Positions 1 through 11,366 of a DNA stretch of 64,000 bases are shown piece after piece. A program made the position numbers and the translations under genes. The stretch's first letter is position 1; each line of letters begins with the position of its first letter. The DNA comes from Methylocystis sp. KS32. Lineage in GTDB: Bacteria > Pseudomonadota > Alphaproteobacteria > Rhizobiales > Beijerinckiaceae. The stretch covers positions 244,261 through 308,260 of the forward strand of contig PHSQ01000004.1 of assembly GCA_002862095.1 (NCBI GenBank). The letters run 5' to 3'. The notes beneath the pieces are model-generated. The model had not been told where the DNA came from. It worked only from the letters and a program-made list of their open reading frames with translations, and ran no database searches.

Positions 1-2
1 CG

Positions 3-3025
<3,023 letters not shown>

Positions 3026-3038
3026 AGGCGCGCGCGCC

Positions 3039-3704
3039 TCACACTGCCTTCGCCCCCGGCGTGTCGCCCTTTTGATAGGCGGTGCCGAACGCATAGTCCC
3101 ACCATATCGCGTGTACGCCAAAGCCCTTGGTCGCGTCGCGGAAGTGATGCAGCATGTGCAGCCGGCGCACGAGATGGCCCAGGCGGGACTTGGGTTGTCC
3201 GTGATGGGTCCAGTAGTGGACGCAGTCGTAAATCACATAGCCGATCATGAAGCCCGCCAGGACAGGCCAGGCGAAGGTTGCGCCAAAGAGCAGCCGGATG
3301 ATCGACAGGGCGATCAACATGATGGGACCCGACAACAGCGGCGGCATCACGAGGCGCAGCGGATCGTTGGGATAGATGTGATGCACGCCGTGGATGAGAA
3401 ACTGAAAGCGCGGCCCAAGCCCGAAGGGCAGGGGGAACACGGTATGAAAGAGGAATCGGTGGCCGAAATATTCGGTGAGAGTCCAGGCGAGATAGCCGAC
3501 GAACAGCCCCAGCGCCACGATGCCCGGACTTTGTAGCGTCAAGGAGAAAATCAGCAGGCCGACGACGATCGGAGTATAGACGATAATGGGCGTGAGATGA
3601 TGCACGCGCGAAAGCTTGTCGAGCAGATCGCTGTCGAACAGGCGGGGCGAGGCGCTCAGCTGGTCGGGGGCCGGGCCATTGGCATTATTGGCTTCGAAAC
3701 TCAT
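3039..3704 (-). CDS. FA2H/Scs7-like fatty acid hydroxylase (membrane di-iron)
   Basis: A membrane protein of about 221 residues in the fatty acid hydroxylase / sterol desaturase superfamily. The histidine motifs are complete: EYFGHRFLFH, FLIHGVHHIYPNDPLRLVMPP, YDCVHYWTHHG and HMLHHF followed by GFGV....WDYAFGT. The HGxHH..P.D..RLV.PP and GFG...WD..FGT patterns match fatty acid 2-hydroxylase (FA2H/Scs7) better than sterol desaturases. The cytochrome b5 domain of the eukaryotic enzymes is absent. It is the last gene of a minus-strand operon, 4 nt after the DEGS-like desaturase. From this context I infer hydroxylation of a ceramide or of its acyl chain; the substrate cannot be read from sequence. 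The ATG at 3704 is preferred over an upstream in-frame start that would run into the desaturase gene. A carotenoid- or hopanoid-related hydroxylase remains possible. Confidence 0.85.
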   Translation of the reverse strand: MSFEANNANGPAPDQLSASPRLFDSDLLDKLSRVHHLTPIIVYTPIVVGLLIFSLTLQSPGIVALGLFVGYLAWTLTEYFGHRFLFHTVFPLPFGLGPRFQFLIHGVHHIYPNDPLRLVMPPLLSGPIMLIALSIIRLLFGATFAWPVLAGFMIGYVIYDCVHYWTHHGQPKSRLGHLVRRLHMLHHFRDATKGFGVHAIWWDYAFGTAYQKGDTPGAKAV

Positions 3705-3708
3705 GGCC

Positions 3709-4701
3709 TCACTCCGCCGGTTGAGCGACGACGTCTGTCGCGTGAGCCGCATGTTCGACATTCTCCGAGCGCGTGCTCAGGGAATATCTTGGATCGAAGA
3801 TGAAGGTCACCAGCAACGCGACCCAGGACCGATGGCAGCCCAGCGTGTCATAAAATTCGGGCGCCATCGCTTTCAACCGTGGCAGGCGCGTCCAGGGGAT
3901 CTCGTGAAAGTCGTGATGCTCGTTGTGATAGCCGATATTGAGCGCCAGCGTGTTGAGTGGGCCATAATAATCGAAAGTGCCCTGATCCGGACCGAAAGCG
4001 AAATGCTCCTGCAGCCAGCGGGCGCTTAACGGATGTAGTCCGCCGACCGAAAACCAGAACGAGAGGAATAGGTAGAGCAAAGCGTTGGGGCCGAAGGCCC
4101 ACAGCACCAAAATATCGAACACGACGATGATGGCGATGTTGATATAGGTCCACTTTCCCATGATCGGCACCGTGCCCTTCAGGCGCGAGAGGCGGGCGAG
4201 TTGTATGGCGGGAAAGAAAAACAGCCACAAAGCCTTGCGCCACGCGCTGTCGCCCACGAACGCCACTTCCCATCGGCTCGGCACGTCGGCGTCGTAATCA
4301 TAGGCCGAAAGATGCGAATGGTGCTTGATATGGTAACAGCGAAAGCCCATGGCCGTTGGAAAGCCATTCGACAGATCGGCCAGGATCGCATTCAGCTTGT
4401 TGAGAAGATTGCTTTCAAAAACGCAATTGTGAATCGAATCGTGAATAATGACGAAATTCGCGTGATTGGCGAAGGCGCCGACGCAGATGGCGAAAAGAAA
4501 CGTCAGCGGCCAATGCGCCAGTCCCAGCCAGCCGAGGAAGGCGGCGATCGCTATCTGGACGGCGAAAATCGCGACCGTGATCTTGAACGTAATTATATCT
4601 CGTCCGAAGAGATCGCGGACTTGCGGATATTTCTCAAGGATCGCCTTGCGCCGCTCGATGTGCGAGCGATCCGCGCCAGAGCGGGTGACCGATATCGTCA
4701 T
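3709..4701 (-). CDS. DEGS1-like sphingolipid delta-4 desaturase homologue
   Basis: A 330-residue membrane fatty acid desaturase. The three His boxes are HDSIH (87-91), HIKHH (124-128) and HNEHH (259-263). The surroundings are strikingly like eukaryotic dihydroceramide desaturase DES1/DEGS1: HHSHL.A.DYDADVPS after box 2, a GLHPLSARWLQEH segment near 221, YYGPLN near 245, and GYHNEHHDFHEIPWTRLP with a downstream PEFYD. By family knowledge, DEGS1 puts the delta-4 double bond into dihydroceramide, using electrons from cytochrome b5 or ferredoxin. No electron donor gene lies beside it here. It sits between a ceramide-synthase-like GNAT gene (29 nt upstream) and a FA2H-like hydroxylase (4 nt downstream), which supports a sphingolipid substrate by inference. 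The start is ATG; several hydrophobic helices flank the boxes. Confidence 0.88.
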   Translation of the reverse strand: MTISVTRSGADRSHIERRKAILEKYPQVRDLFGRDIITFKITVAIFAVQIAIAAFLGWLGLAHWPLTFLFAICVGAFANHANFVIIHDSIHNCVFESNLLNKLNAILADLSNGFPTAMGFRCYHIKHHSHLSAYDYDADVPSRWEVAFVGDSAWRKALWLFFFPAIQLARLSRLKGTVPIMGKWTYINIAIIVVFDILVLWAFGPNALLYLFLSFWFSVGGLHPLSARWLQEHFAFGPDQGTFDYYGPLNTLALNIGYHNEHHDFHEIPWTRLPRLKAMAPEFYDTLGCHRSWVALLVTFIFDPRYSLSTRSENVEHAAHATDVVAQPAE

Positions 4702-4730
4702 GTCTTTGCATTCCTTGGTTTCGCCCCCGA

Positions 4731-5870
4731 TTACAGGCGCTTCTCGTAAATGCGATGAATCTTGTCGACTTTTCCGCCGAACATTTCGATGGGGCGGCGC
4801 ATCGCCATATTATCCTCGAGCACCCAACCGGCCTCGATCTTCTCGAGGTCCTTCCTCGCCGCCCGACGGTGCATCTCCTCGACGATGGCGAGCAGGATCG
4901 CGCCCCCCGTCGAGCTGCTTTGCAACTCCTTGCGCGTGCCAAGCAGCAGAATTCTGCCGGTCTTGTATTTGTGCTTGCGAAACCTGGAAATGACGCGCGC
5001 GAGGCCGAACGGCAGCAGGCGTCCGTCGAGATCGCCAATGATTTCGAAGAGGTTGGGCAACGCCACCGCGAAGGATTTAGGCTCGCCGTCGAGTTCGACG
5101 ACCAAAGTGAATTCCGGAGGCGTCACGAAGGCGAGCGCATCCGCGATGGAGTCGAACTCCTCCTTGGTGAAGGGAACGAAGCCCCAATTGTCGCGCCAGC
5201 CGTCGTTGAAGAGATCCGACATCAACTGTGTCTCGCCTTTCTTGAGGCGGGAAAAGTCCATCTCGCGGATTTTCAGGCGATCTTTCCATTCCGGGCGGGT
5301 GGAGATGCGCGCCGGCTTGTTCAGTTCCTCGGGAGTCAGTTCGATCATGTAGGAGACGAGATCGCGGGCTTTCGTATAACCGAGCGCTTCGACATGACGG
5401 CTGAGATAGGGCGGATGCCAGGGCGTGAGGAACATCGGCGTCGTCTCGAAACCCTGAATCAACATGCCGCATTCGCCGTTGATCGTGGGCGAGAAGGGGC
5501 CATTGACGCGATCGGCTCCCCGCTCTTTGAGCCAGGTTTCGGCGGTTTGGGTCAAGGCGCGAACGATTTCGATATCATCCACGGCGTCGAGCGAGCCGAA
5601 CTGGAAGCGCGACGCGCCGACGGGCGCGTATTCCGGCTTATAGACCTGGGCGAGAATGCGTCCAACCCATTGACCGTCTCGCCGGGCGAGAAACTCCTGG
5701 GCCTCGACAAGCTTGAAATGCGGGTTGAGCATGTGGCCATGCAGCGTCCAGCGCTCGACGTCGAGCGGGGGCGCAAAACCCTTCGCTCCCGTGTAAAGCA
5801 AACGCGGCAGCTTATTATAGGTCAGGAAGCGCTTTAGACCGGTTGCCGGCAAGATTGCGATTTGCGCCAT
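4731..5870 (-). CDS. GNAT-fold acyltransferase, bacterial ceramide synthase (bCerS)-like
   Basis: A protein of 379 residues. It resembles the long GNAT-like proteins once annotated as 'dATP pyrophosphohydrolase' in alphaproteobacteria; a member in Caulobacter was shown to be the bacterial ceramide synthase that N-acylates the long-chain base. Visible marks are an N-terminal YTGAKGFAPPLDVER segment, GPFSPTINGECGMLIQGF near 125, and a C-terminal half ending in an AGWVLEDNMAMRRPIEMFGG acetyl-CoA-transferase-like segment. The family match is from memory of these motifs, not from a search. The ATG at 5870 was chosen over a TTG two codons upstream. It lies 80 nt downstream of the SPT-like gene and 29 nt upstream of the desaturase, all on one strand, so its proposed role is amide-bond formation between a long-chain base and an acyl group. 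Confidence 0.75.
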   Translation of the reverse strand: MAQIAILPATGLKRFLTYNKLPRLLYTGAKGFAPPLDVERWTLHGHMLNPHFKLVEAQEFLARRDGQWVGRILAQVYKPEYAPVGASRFQFGSLDAVDDIEIVRALTQTAETWLKERGADRVNGPFSPTINGECGMLIQGFETTPMFLTPWHPPYLSRHVEALGYTKARDLVSYMIELTPEELNKPARISTRPEWKDRLKIREMDFSRLKKGETQLMSDLFNDGWRDNWGFVPFTKEEFDSIADALAFVTPPEFTLVVELDGEPKSFAVALPNLFEIIGDLDGRLLPFGLARVISRFRKHKYKTGRILLLGTRKELQSSSTGGAILLAIVEEMHRRAARKDLEKIEAGWVLEDNMAMRRPIEMFGGKVDKIHRIYEKRL

Positions 5871-5950
5871 TTTCAAAGCCTAATGCGGTTCGGTTGCGAT
5901 AAAAGGCGGCATAACAACGCGGCGGCGCCGTCTCCCTCGGGCGGAAGCTT

Positions 5951-7186
5951 TCAGGCTCCCGCCATCGCCGCGGCTACAATCCGGTGCGCCTCCTCCGAGA
6001 CGGGGGGCATTTCCTTAAGCGCGGCGATCACGCCGTTAATCTCGTCGTCGGTGTGATTGGCGGAAATGAAAAAGCGTAAGCGCGGCTGATCCTTGGGGAC
6101 GCCGACCTGAACGATGGGCGGCACATAGAACCCTTTTTCGAGGAGATGCTGCGACGCCCACATGGTCTCGACGCTGTCCTGGAAGAGGATTGGCACCACG
6201 CCTCGGCCGATGGCCGGCCCCGTGGACAGCCCGGCCGCGTTCGCGGCGTCGCGGAAAAATTCGGCGTTATGCGCGAGTTTTCCGATTCTCCAGGTCTCTT
6301 CCTGCATGAGGGCGAGAGCGGTCCGCGCCGCGGTGAGAATGAGGGGCGACAAGCCAACGCTGTAGACGAAACCCGGCAGGGTGTAGCGAAACCAGTCGAT
6401 CACCTGTTTCTTGCCACAGATATAGCCGCCGCAGGAGGCCAGGGTCTTCGACATGGTCCCGACGATAAGGTCGATTCGCGACGGGTCTACGCCCTGATGC
6501 TCTGCGAGGCCGCGCCCGGTCGCGCCCAGGACGCCGAGCGAATGCGCCTCGTCCAGCATCAGCCAGAACTGGTGCTTGTCTCTCAGTTGCAGCAGGCCCG
6601 GCAGATCGCAGGTGTCGCCGTCCATGCTGTAGAGGCCTTCGACCACGACGAGCACATGACGGTATTCCTCGCGATGGCGCGCGAGCAGATGGTCGAGGTG
6701 ATCGAAATCGTTGTGGCGGAACTTTATTGTCTTGGCGTCGGAGCCGTCGGTCCCCGCGACGATGCTGTTATGCGCCAACTCGTCGATGAAAATGGCGTCG
6801 CGCTTGCCCATCAGCCACGAGATGGTGGTGACATTGGCGAGATAGCCGGAAACCAGCGTGAGCGCGCTCTCGTAGCCCAGAAACCGAGCGATTTCCATCT
6901 CGAGGGCCTTATGCGTGCTGCGCTCGCCGCCGACAAGACGGGAGGCCAGCGCGCCGACGCCGAGATTGTCGAGTTCGCGCTTGGCCTCCTCGATGATTCG
7001 CGGGTGATTCGCGAGGCCGAGATAGTCGTAATTGGCGAAGCTGACAAAATGTTTGCCGGCCGCCTCCATTTCTTTTTTCAGCCTGTCGATCTGAGCGAAG
7101 AAGGGGTCCGAAAATTCGAGCAGAGCGTTGCCCGCGAAACGGAATCTGCGCGCGGCGTAGTCCGAGAGGCTTCTGTGCTTGGTCAC
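5951..7186 (-). CDS. spt: serine palmitoyltransferase-like alpha-oxoamine synthase (PLP)
   Basis: A 411-residue fold-type I PLP enzyme of the alpha-oxoamine synthase family (SPT, KBL, BioF, ALAS). Visible residues are DELAHNS (H139, the PLP-stacking His), the LDEAHSLG motif (D212 and H215) and the Schiff-base Lys in GTMSKTLASCGGY (K247). The family condenses an amino acid with an acyl thioester and releases CO2. Sequence alone does not separate SPT from glycine-using paralogues. The adjoining ceramide-synthase-like, DEGS-like and FA2H-like genes make serine plus a long acyl thioester the best inference. The start is a GTG at 7186; the next Met is too far inside the conserved N-terminus. It is the first gene of the minus-strand operon, with a 272-nt divergent gap before tRNA-Ala. 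No 3-keto reductase or dedicated acyl carrier protein gene is present nearby. Confidence 0.82.
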   Translation of the reverse strand: MTKHRSLSDYAARRFRFAGNALLEFSDPFFAQIDRLKKEMEAAGKHFVSFANYDYLGLANHPRIIEEAKRELDNLGVGALASRLVGGERSTHKALEMEIARFLGYESALTLVSGYLANVTTISWLMGKRDAIFIDELAHNSIVAGTDGSDAKTIKFRHNDFDHLDHLLARHREEYRHVLVVVEGLYSMDGDTCDLPGLLQLRDKHQFWLMLDEAHSLGVLGATGRGLAEHQGVDPSRIDLIVGTMSKTLASCGGYICGKKQVIDWFRYTLPGFVYSVGLSPLILTAARTALALMQEETWRIGKLAHNAEFFRDAANAAGLSTGPAIGRGVVPILFQDSVETMWASQHLLEKGFYVPPIVQVGVPKDQPRLRFFISANHTDDEINGVIAALKEMPPVSEEAHRIVAAAMAGA

Positions 7187-7358
7187 TTAGTCTGTCGTCC
7201 CAGGATTGTGACGCCCGGCGGCGCCGGCGGGTCAAGGATAACAGGCGCCTTTCGGCGGCGGGCGCCCAGGGAATGATCGCGCTCCTTAACATTCTTACGC
7301 ATCGCCGCGCCAGTGCGCCGACTTTTCGGACCCGGCGAACAAAATTCACGCAACGGAC

Positions 7359-7387
7359 TTGCGGGGCCGGGCCGGCTCAACTATACA
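7359..7387 (+). promoter_or_regulatory. possible sigma70-type promoter for tRNA-Ala
   Basis: TTGCGG (7359-7364), a 17-nt spacer, then TATACA (7382-7387). It lies about 70 nt before the tRNA, which would leave a leader of ordinary length. Assigned by eye only. Confidence 0.35.
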
Positions 7388-7458
7388 ACCCCCCATCGAG
7401 ATCGGCCACGCCGGTCGCGCTACCGGGCTTGACCCAAAAAGCCGGTAAAAACAAGAGT

Positions 7459-7534
<76 letters not shown>

Positions 7535-7860
7535 AAATCCTCCCCAAACAAGACATTAGAGCAGCGCGGGTGGTTGCGCCTCGGCTGCGCGTGCGCCCGT
7601 CTTATTCAGCTCGGCCTGATTTCCATTCCGCCCCCATCGGCGAAGAATTCGAAGCCGGCCCGGCGTCCCCTCCGCGTCGCGGGCTTTTCGCCACGGCGAC
7701 GGGATGCGGCGGAGATGTTTTCCCAAAGACTTGCTCCGGGAGCAGACTCGGCTTAAAAGCTGCTTGCGTCGACGGGTTGTCCCGTAAGGGCGCTTTTTTC
7801 GCTTGCCCGCCTTCAAGAGGCGTGGCTGCTGCAAAGTCAGAAACCAGGATCGCCCTCGCC
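7535..7860. other. gap between tRNA-Ala and the DUF2232 gene
   Basis: No coding region is supported. A small hairpin ACGGG-TTGT-CCCGT (7772-7785) lies shortly before a T-run (near 7793-7799) and could be a weak terminator on the plus strand. Otherwise nothing is recognised. The rpsF-rpsR genes that commonly precede DUF2232-rplI are not here. Confidence 0.5.
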
Positions 7861-8865
7861 GTGCCCGACAGAAGCGTCTTCAACTGGACCAGTATCGGGA
7901 TTTCGGTCTGCGGCGGACTCGCCGGAGCGGCGGTTTTCGCCGTTTTGACCAAGGGGACCATGGCGGGCGTCCTTCTCGCTCATCTCTCTTCCCTGCCGAT
8001 CGTCATCGTCGCGCTCGGGCTCGGCGTTCGGCACGGCGCGACGGCCGCCATAATCGGGACCGTCGCGCTGACGTTCTGGCCGAATTATCTCTTCGGAATG
8101 ACTTACGGTCTGCTGGTCGCCCTGCCGGCATGGCTCGCCTGCTACGCCGCGGCTGGCGCTCCCTGGGGGCGCCGCGACCTGCTGGCCGCGAATTTGTCTG
8201 GCTGGGCCGTGACGGGGATCTGCGTCGCCCTAATCCTGGGGATTGTTTTCTTCCTCGGGCTGACGGCCTTTTCGCGTGGCGCCATCGACGAGCCGCTGTC
8301 CTACATTCAGGGGCAGATTTACTTCACGGTCGACGCCCTGATGAAAGAGCACCAGGCGGGCGAGGGCGTGACGACCGAACAACTGGCGCGCTTCGTGCAG
8401 TTCTTTCTGCCCGCGATCTTCGCGACCTATGGTCTGTTGTTGCATGTATTCAATCTCTGGGCGGGAGGGCGTCTGGCGCAAATCTCGGGGATGCTCAAGC
8501 TTCCCTGGCCGGACATAGCGGCGGATTTCGTCTTGCCGCGCGCCGTCGGCGTCATCTTTGTGCTTGGCGCCGTTTTCGCCGCTATCGCGCTTACGGACGG
8601 CCTCGCCCTCCTGAAAGGATTCCCAGGCGTCGCCGCGCTGGTCGTCTCGTCGACTCTCGGGGTGGCGTTGGGCTTTCAGGGTTTGGCCGTCATGCACTAT
8701 TGGGCGCGCGGTTCGAAGTCCGGCGTGTTGACGCTATCGATCCTCTATTTCTTTCTCGGCGTGCTTGGCGTGCCGATGATCCTGCTTACGCTGCTTGGCG
8801 TCGCCGATATGGGGCTGCATTTTCGCGAGCGAAAATCCGCCGCGCAGGCGGCCGACAGCCCATGA
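7861..8865 (+). CDS. DUF2232 multi-spanning membrane protein
   Basis: A polytopic membrane protein of about 334 residues, with eight or so hydrophobic segments (for example around VVIALGLGVRHG, LILGIVFFLGLTAF and FVLGAVFAAIAL). It resembles the DUF2232/YybS-type proteins that sit just before rplI in many alphaproteobacteria; function unknown. The frame is open back through the tRNA, so the true start must lie after 7534. I chose GTG 7861, which leaves a short tail before the first helix; an ATG at 7960 would lose that helix. rplI follows after 38 nt. The fit to the family rests mainly on context. Confidence 0.72.
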   Translation: MPDRSVFNWTSIGISVCGGLAGAAVFAVLTKGTMAGVLLAHLSSLPIVIVALGLGVRHGATAAIIGTVALTFWPNYLFGMTYGLLVALPAWLACYAAAGAPWGRRDLLAANLSGWAVTGICVALILGIVFFLGLTAFSRGAIDEPLSYIQGQIYFTVDALMKEHQAGEGVTTEQLARFVQFFLPAIFATYGLLLHVFNLWAGGRLAQISGMLKLPWPDIAADFVLPRAVGVIFVLGAVFAAIALTDGLALLKGFPGVAALVVSSTLGVALGFQGLAVMHYWARGSKSGVLTLSILYFFLGVLGVPMILLTLLGVADMGLHFRERKSAAQAADSP

Positions 8866-8903
8866 CCAACCCGGAAACAGACTGAAAGACCTGGAGAAAA
8901 ACA

Positions 8904-9470
8904 ATGGAAGTCATTCTGCTCGAGCGCGTGGCCAAGCTCGGCCAAATGGGCGAAACGGTTCGTGTCCGCGACGGCTACGCCCGCAATTTTTTGCTCGCCC
9001 GCAAGAAGGCGCTGCGCGCGACGGAAAACAACAAGAAGCATTTCGAGAGCCAGCGCGCCCAGATCGAGGCCCATAATCTCACCTTGAAGATAGAGGCCGA
9101 AGCCATCGCCGAGAAGCTTAATGGCCAGACCTTCACGGTGATTCGTCAGGCGGGCGAGAGCGGCCATCTCTATGGCTCGGTCGCGACGCGCGACATCGCC
9201 GAAGCCGCCACCGCAGGTGGATTCACCGTTGAACGCAACCAGATCGTGCTGGTGCATCCGATCAAGGCGCTAGGGCTCCACTCGGTTCCGGTGCATTTGC
9301 ATCCGGAAGTGGACGTCAAGGTCGTCATCAATGTCGCCCGGTCGGCAGAAGAAGCCGAGCGCCAGGCGCGGGGCGAATCCACCATCGAAGCGCGCGAACA
9401 TGCGTCCATGGACGACCTCGGCCTCGAGGTCGGCGCGGCGCTCGCGGAAGCGGGCGACGTCGAACTCTAA
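8904..9470 (+). CDS. rplI: 50S ribosomal protein L9
   Basis: 188 residues. The N-terminal domain is classical ([37 protein letters not shown]), followed by the long connecting helix and the C-terminal rRNA-binding domain ([24 protein letters not shown]). It has the extended acidic C-terminal tail common in alphaproteobacterial L9. A purine-rich GGAGAAAA Shine-Dalgarno lies a few nt before the ATG. An intrinsic terminator follows at 9491, so L9 ends the transcript from DUF2232, and dnaB probably has its own promoter. Confidence 0.97.
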   Translation: MEVILLERVAKLGQMGETVRVRDGYARNFLLARKKALRATENNKKHFESQRAQIEAHNLTLKIEAEAIAEKLNGQTFTVIRQAGESGHLYGSVATRDIAEAATAGGFTVERNQIVLVHPIKALGLHSVPVHLHPEVDVKVVINVARSAEEAERQARGESTIEAREHASMDDLGLEVGAALAEAGDVEL

Positions 9471-9490
9471 GCAGCGGCATGTTTTTTCAA

Positions 9491-9526
9491 AATCCCGGCG
9501 GACAGCGATCTCGCCGGGATTTTTTG
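9491..9526 (+). terminator. intrinsic terminator after rplI
   Basis: AATCCCGGCG and its complement CGCCGGGATT form a GC-rich stem around a loop of about 11 nt, directly followed by a run of T. Placed 20 nt after the rplI stop. Confidence 0.88.
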
Positions 9527-9677
9527 TGTCCGCGCGACTCGATTCCGTCGCCGTGCGCAAGGGTTATTTGTAATATTTCCGAACATTATCCGACGTGGCT
9601 GTGAATAAGACTCATAAGGCGGCGCCCGCGCCGGGGCGTAAGCGGAAATTTAATTTCTCCCGTTGCCGCCTGGCGTT

Positions 9678-9695
9678 CGAACATGCGAATGTTCG
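9678..9695. promoter_or_regulatory. palindrome upstream of dnaB
   Basis: CGAACAT-GCGA-ATGTTCG, a perfect 7-bp inverted repeat with a 4-nt centre, 70 nt before the dnaB start. It could be an operator. It does not fit the alphaproteobacterial LexA direct repeat GTTC-N7-GTTC. Confidence 0.35.
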
Positions 9696-9764
9696 CCCGT
9701 CATCGATTGGCCTCCGCGTCGCGTCAGCAGGCATCGAAGACGCCAACTCAAAACTCGAGAAACG

Positions 9765-11273
9765 ATGCCCGCAATCGAAACCTTGCCGGGCCGGCGCCTG
9801 TATCAAGTCGCCGAGCCCAAGGAAAGCAATCCGCGCGTTCCCCCGCACAACATCGAAGCCGAACAGGCTCTGCTCGGGGCGCTTATAGTCAATAACGACG
9901 CCTTCGACCGCGTCTCCGATTTTCTTCGTCCCGAGCATTTCTCGGAGGAGTTGCACCGACGCATCTTCGATGTCTGCGGCCAGTTGATCCGCGCGGGCAA
10001 ACTCGCGACCGTGGTGACGCTGAAGACCTATCTCGCTAGCATCGAATTGCCGGAAGGAGTGACGATACAAGGCTATCTCGCCAGATTGGCGGGCGAGGCG
10101 ACGACGATCATCAACGCCGAAGATTATGGCCGTACAATTCATGATCTCGCGGTTCGGCGCGAATTGATCAATATCGGCGAGGATGTCGTCAACGCCGCCT
10201 TCGACGCTCCGGTGGACTCCTCGCCAAGGCGACAGATCGAGGAGGCTGAGCGTAAGCTTTATGCTATCGCCGAGACGGGACGTTACGACGGCGGCTTCCA
10301 ACGTTTCTCGGACGCGCTCGTCACCGCTATCGATATGGCCAATAGCGCCTATCAGCGCGATGGCCATCTTTCCGGCATGGCGACGGGTTTGATCGACCTC
10401 GACGAAAGAATGGGCGGGTTGCAGAAGTCGGACCTCATCATCATCGCGGGACGCCCCGGCATGGGCAAGACGTCGCTCGCGACTAATATGGCGTTCAATA
10501 TCGCGAAGGCTTATCAGTTCGAGGCGCAGCCAGACGGATCGCACAAAGCGATAAATGGCGGGATCGTCGGCTTCTTCTCGCTCGAAATGTCGGCCGAACA
10601 ATTGGCGACGCGCGTCATCGCGGAGCAGGCGGGGGTTCCGAGCTCCAAGATTCGACGCGGCGACATTACCGAGGAAGACTTTCGCCGCATCACCGACGCC
10701 GCGCGCGAGATGCAGAGCATTCCCTTGTACATTGACCAGAGCGGCGGAATTTCGATCGCCCAACTCACGGCGCGCGCGCGGCGCCTGAAGCGCCAAAAAG
10801 GGCTCGATCTGCTGGTGGTCGATTATTTGCAGTTGCTTGTGGGCTCAAAGGCGCGCTCGGAAAACCGGGTGCAAGAATTGACCGAGATCACGACAGGTCT
10901 CAAGGCGCTGGCCAAGGAGCTGGCCGTGCCGATCCTCGCCCTGTCGCAGCTTTCGCGTCAGGTCGAGTCGCGCGACGACAAGCGTCCGCAGCTATCGGAC
11001 TTGCGTGAGTCAGGCTCGATCGAGCAGGACGCCGACGTGGTTCTCTTCGTTTATCGAGAGGAATACTATCTGAAGAATCGCGAGCCGCGCGAAGGCACCG
11101 AAGAGCATATCTCCTGGATGACCGAGATGGAACGCGCTCACGGCCGGGCCGAGGCGATCATCGGCAAGCAGCGCCATGGTCCGACCGGCACGGTGTCGCT
11201 CGCGTTCGAGGCGGAGATAACCCGCTTCTCCAATCTCGCGGAAGAAGATCATCTGCCGGTCCGCATGGATTAG
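9765..11273 (+). CDS. dnaB: replicative DNA helicase DnaB
   Basis: 502 residues. The N-terminal DnaB domain starts at PPHNIEAEQALLGALI. The RecA-like helicase domain follows, with Walker A GRPGMGKTS, the LLVVDYLQLL Walker B strand and the LSQLSRQVESRDDKRPQLSDLRESGSIEQDADVV segment that includes the arginine finger region. It unwinds DNA ahead of the replication fork as a hexamer loaded by DnaC/DnaA partners. The frame is open further upstream, but ATG 9765 gives the normal N-terminus. The ribosome-binding site is weak. No intein or insertion is seen. Confidence 0.96.
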   Translation: MPAIETLPGRRLYQVAEPKESNPRVPPHNIEAEQALLGALIVNNDAFDRVSDFLRPEHFSEELHRRIFDVCGQLIRAGKLATVVTLKTYLASIELPEGVTIQGYLARLAGEATTIINAEDYGRTIHDLAVRRELINIGEDVVNAAFDAPVDSSPRRQIEEAERKLYAIAETGRYDGGFQRFSDALVTAIDMANSAYQRDGHLSGMATGLIDLDERMGGLQKSDLIIIAGRPGMGKTSLATNMAFNIAKAYQFEAQPDGSHKAINGGIVGFFSLEMSAEQLATRVIAEQAGVPSSKIRRGDITEEDFRRITDAAREMQSIPLYIDQSGGISIAQLTARARRLKRQKGLDLLVVDYLQLLVGSKARSENRVQELTEITTGLKALAKELAVPILALSQLSRQVESRDDKRPQLSDLRESGSIEQDADVVLFVYREEYYLKNREPREGTEEHISWMTEMERAHGRAEAIIGKQRHGPTGTVSLAFEAEITRFSNLAEEDHLPVRMD

Positions 11274-11366
11274 GACGCGTTCTGGCCGGCAATGGTCCAG
11301 GCGCGTGGCGCATTGCTGGCGCCCGGCCGCGAATGTTAAGAGCGGGGGTCCCCGCGGAGAAGTTTT

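Noticed and set aside
4755-5837. 360-codon plus-strand frame across the GNAT gene
   Set aside because: Shadow frame; the minus-strand protein has clear family motifs and operon context.
9675-9694. LexA/SOS box upstream of dnaB
   Set aside because: The alphaproteobacterial box is a GTTC-N7-GTTC direct repeat; the spacing here does not fit. Kept only as an unexplained palindrome.
9612-10796. 394-codon minus-strand frame over dnaB
   Set aside because: Shadow of dnaB; no motif and no ribosome-binding site.
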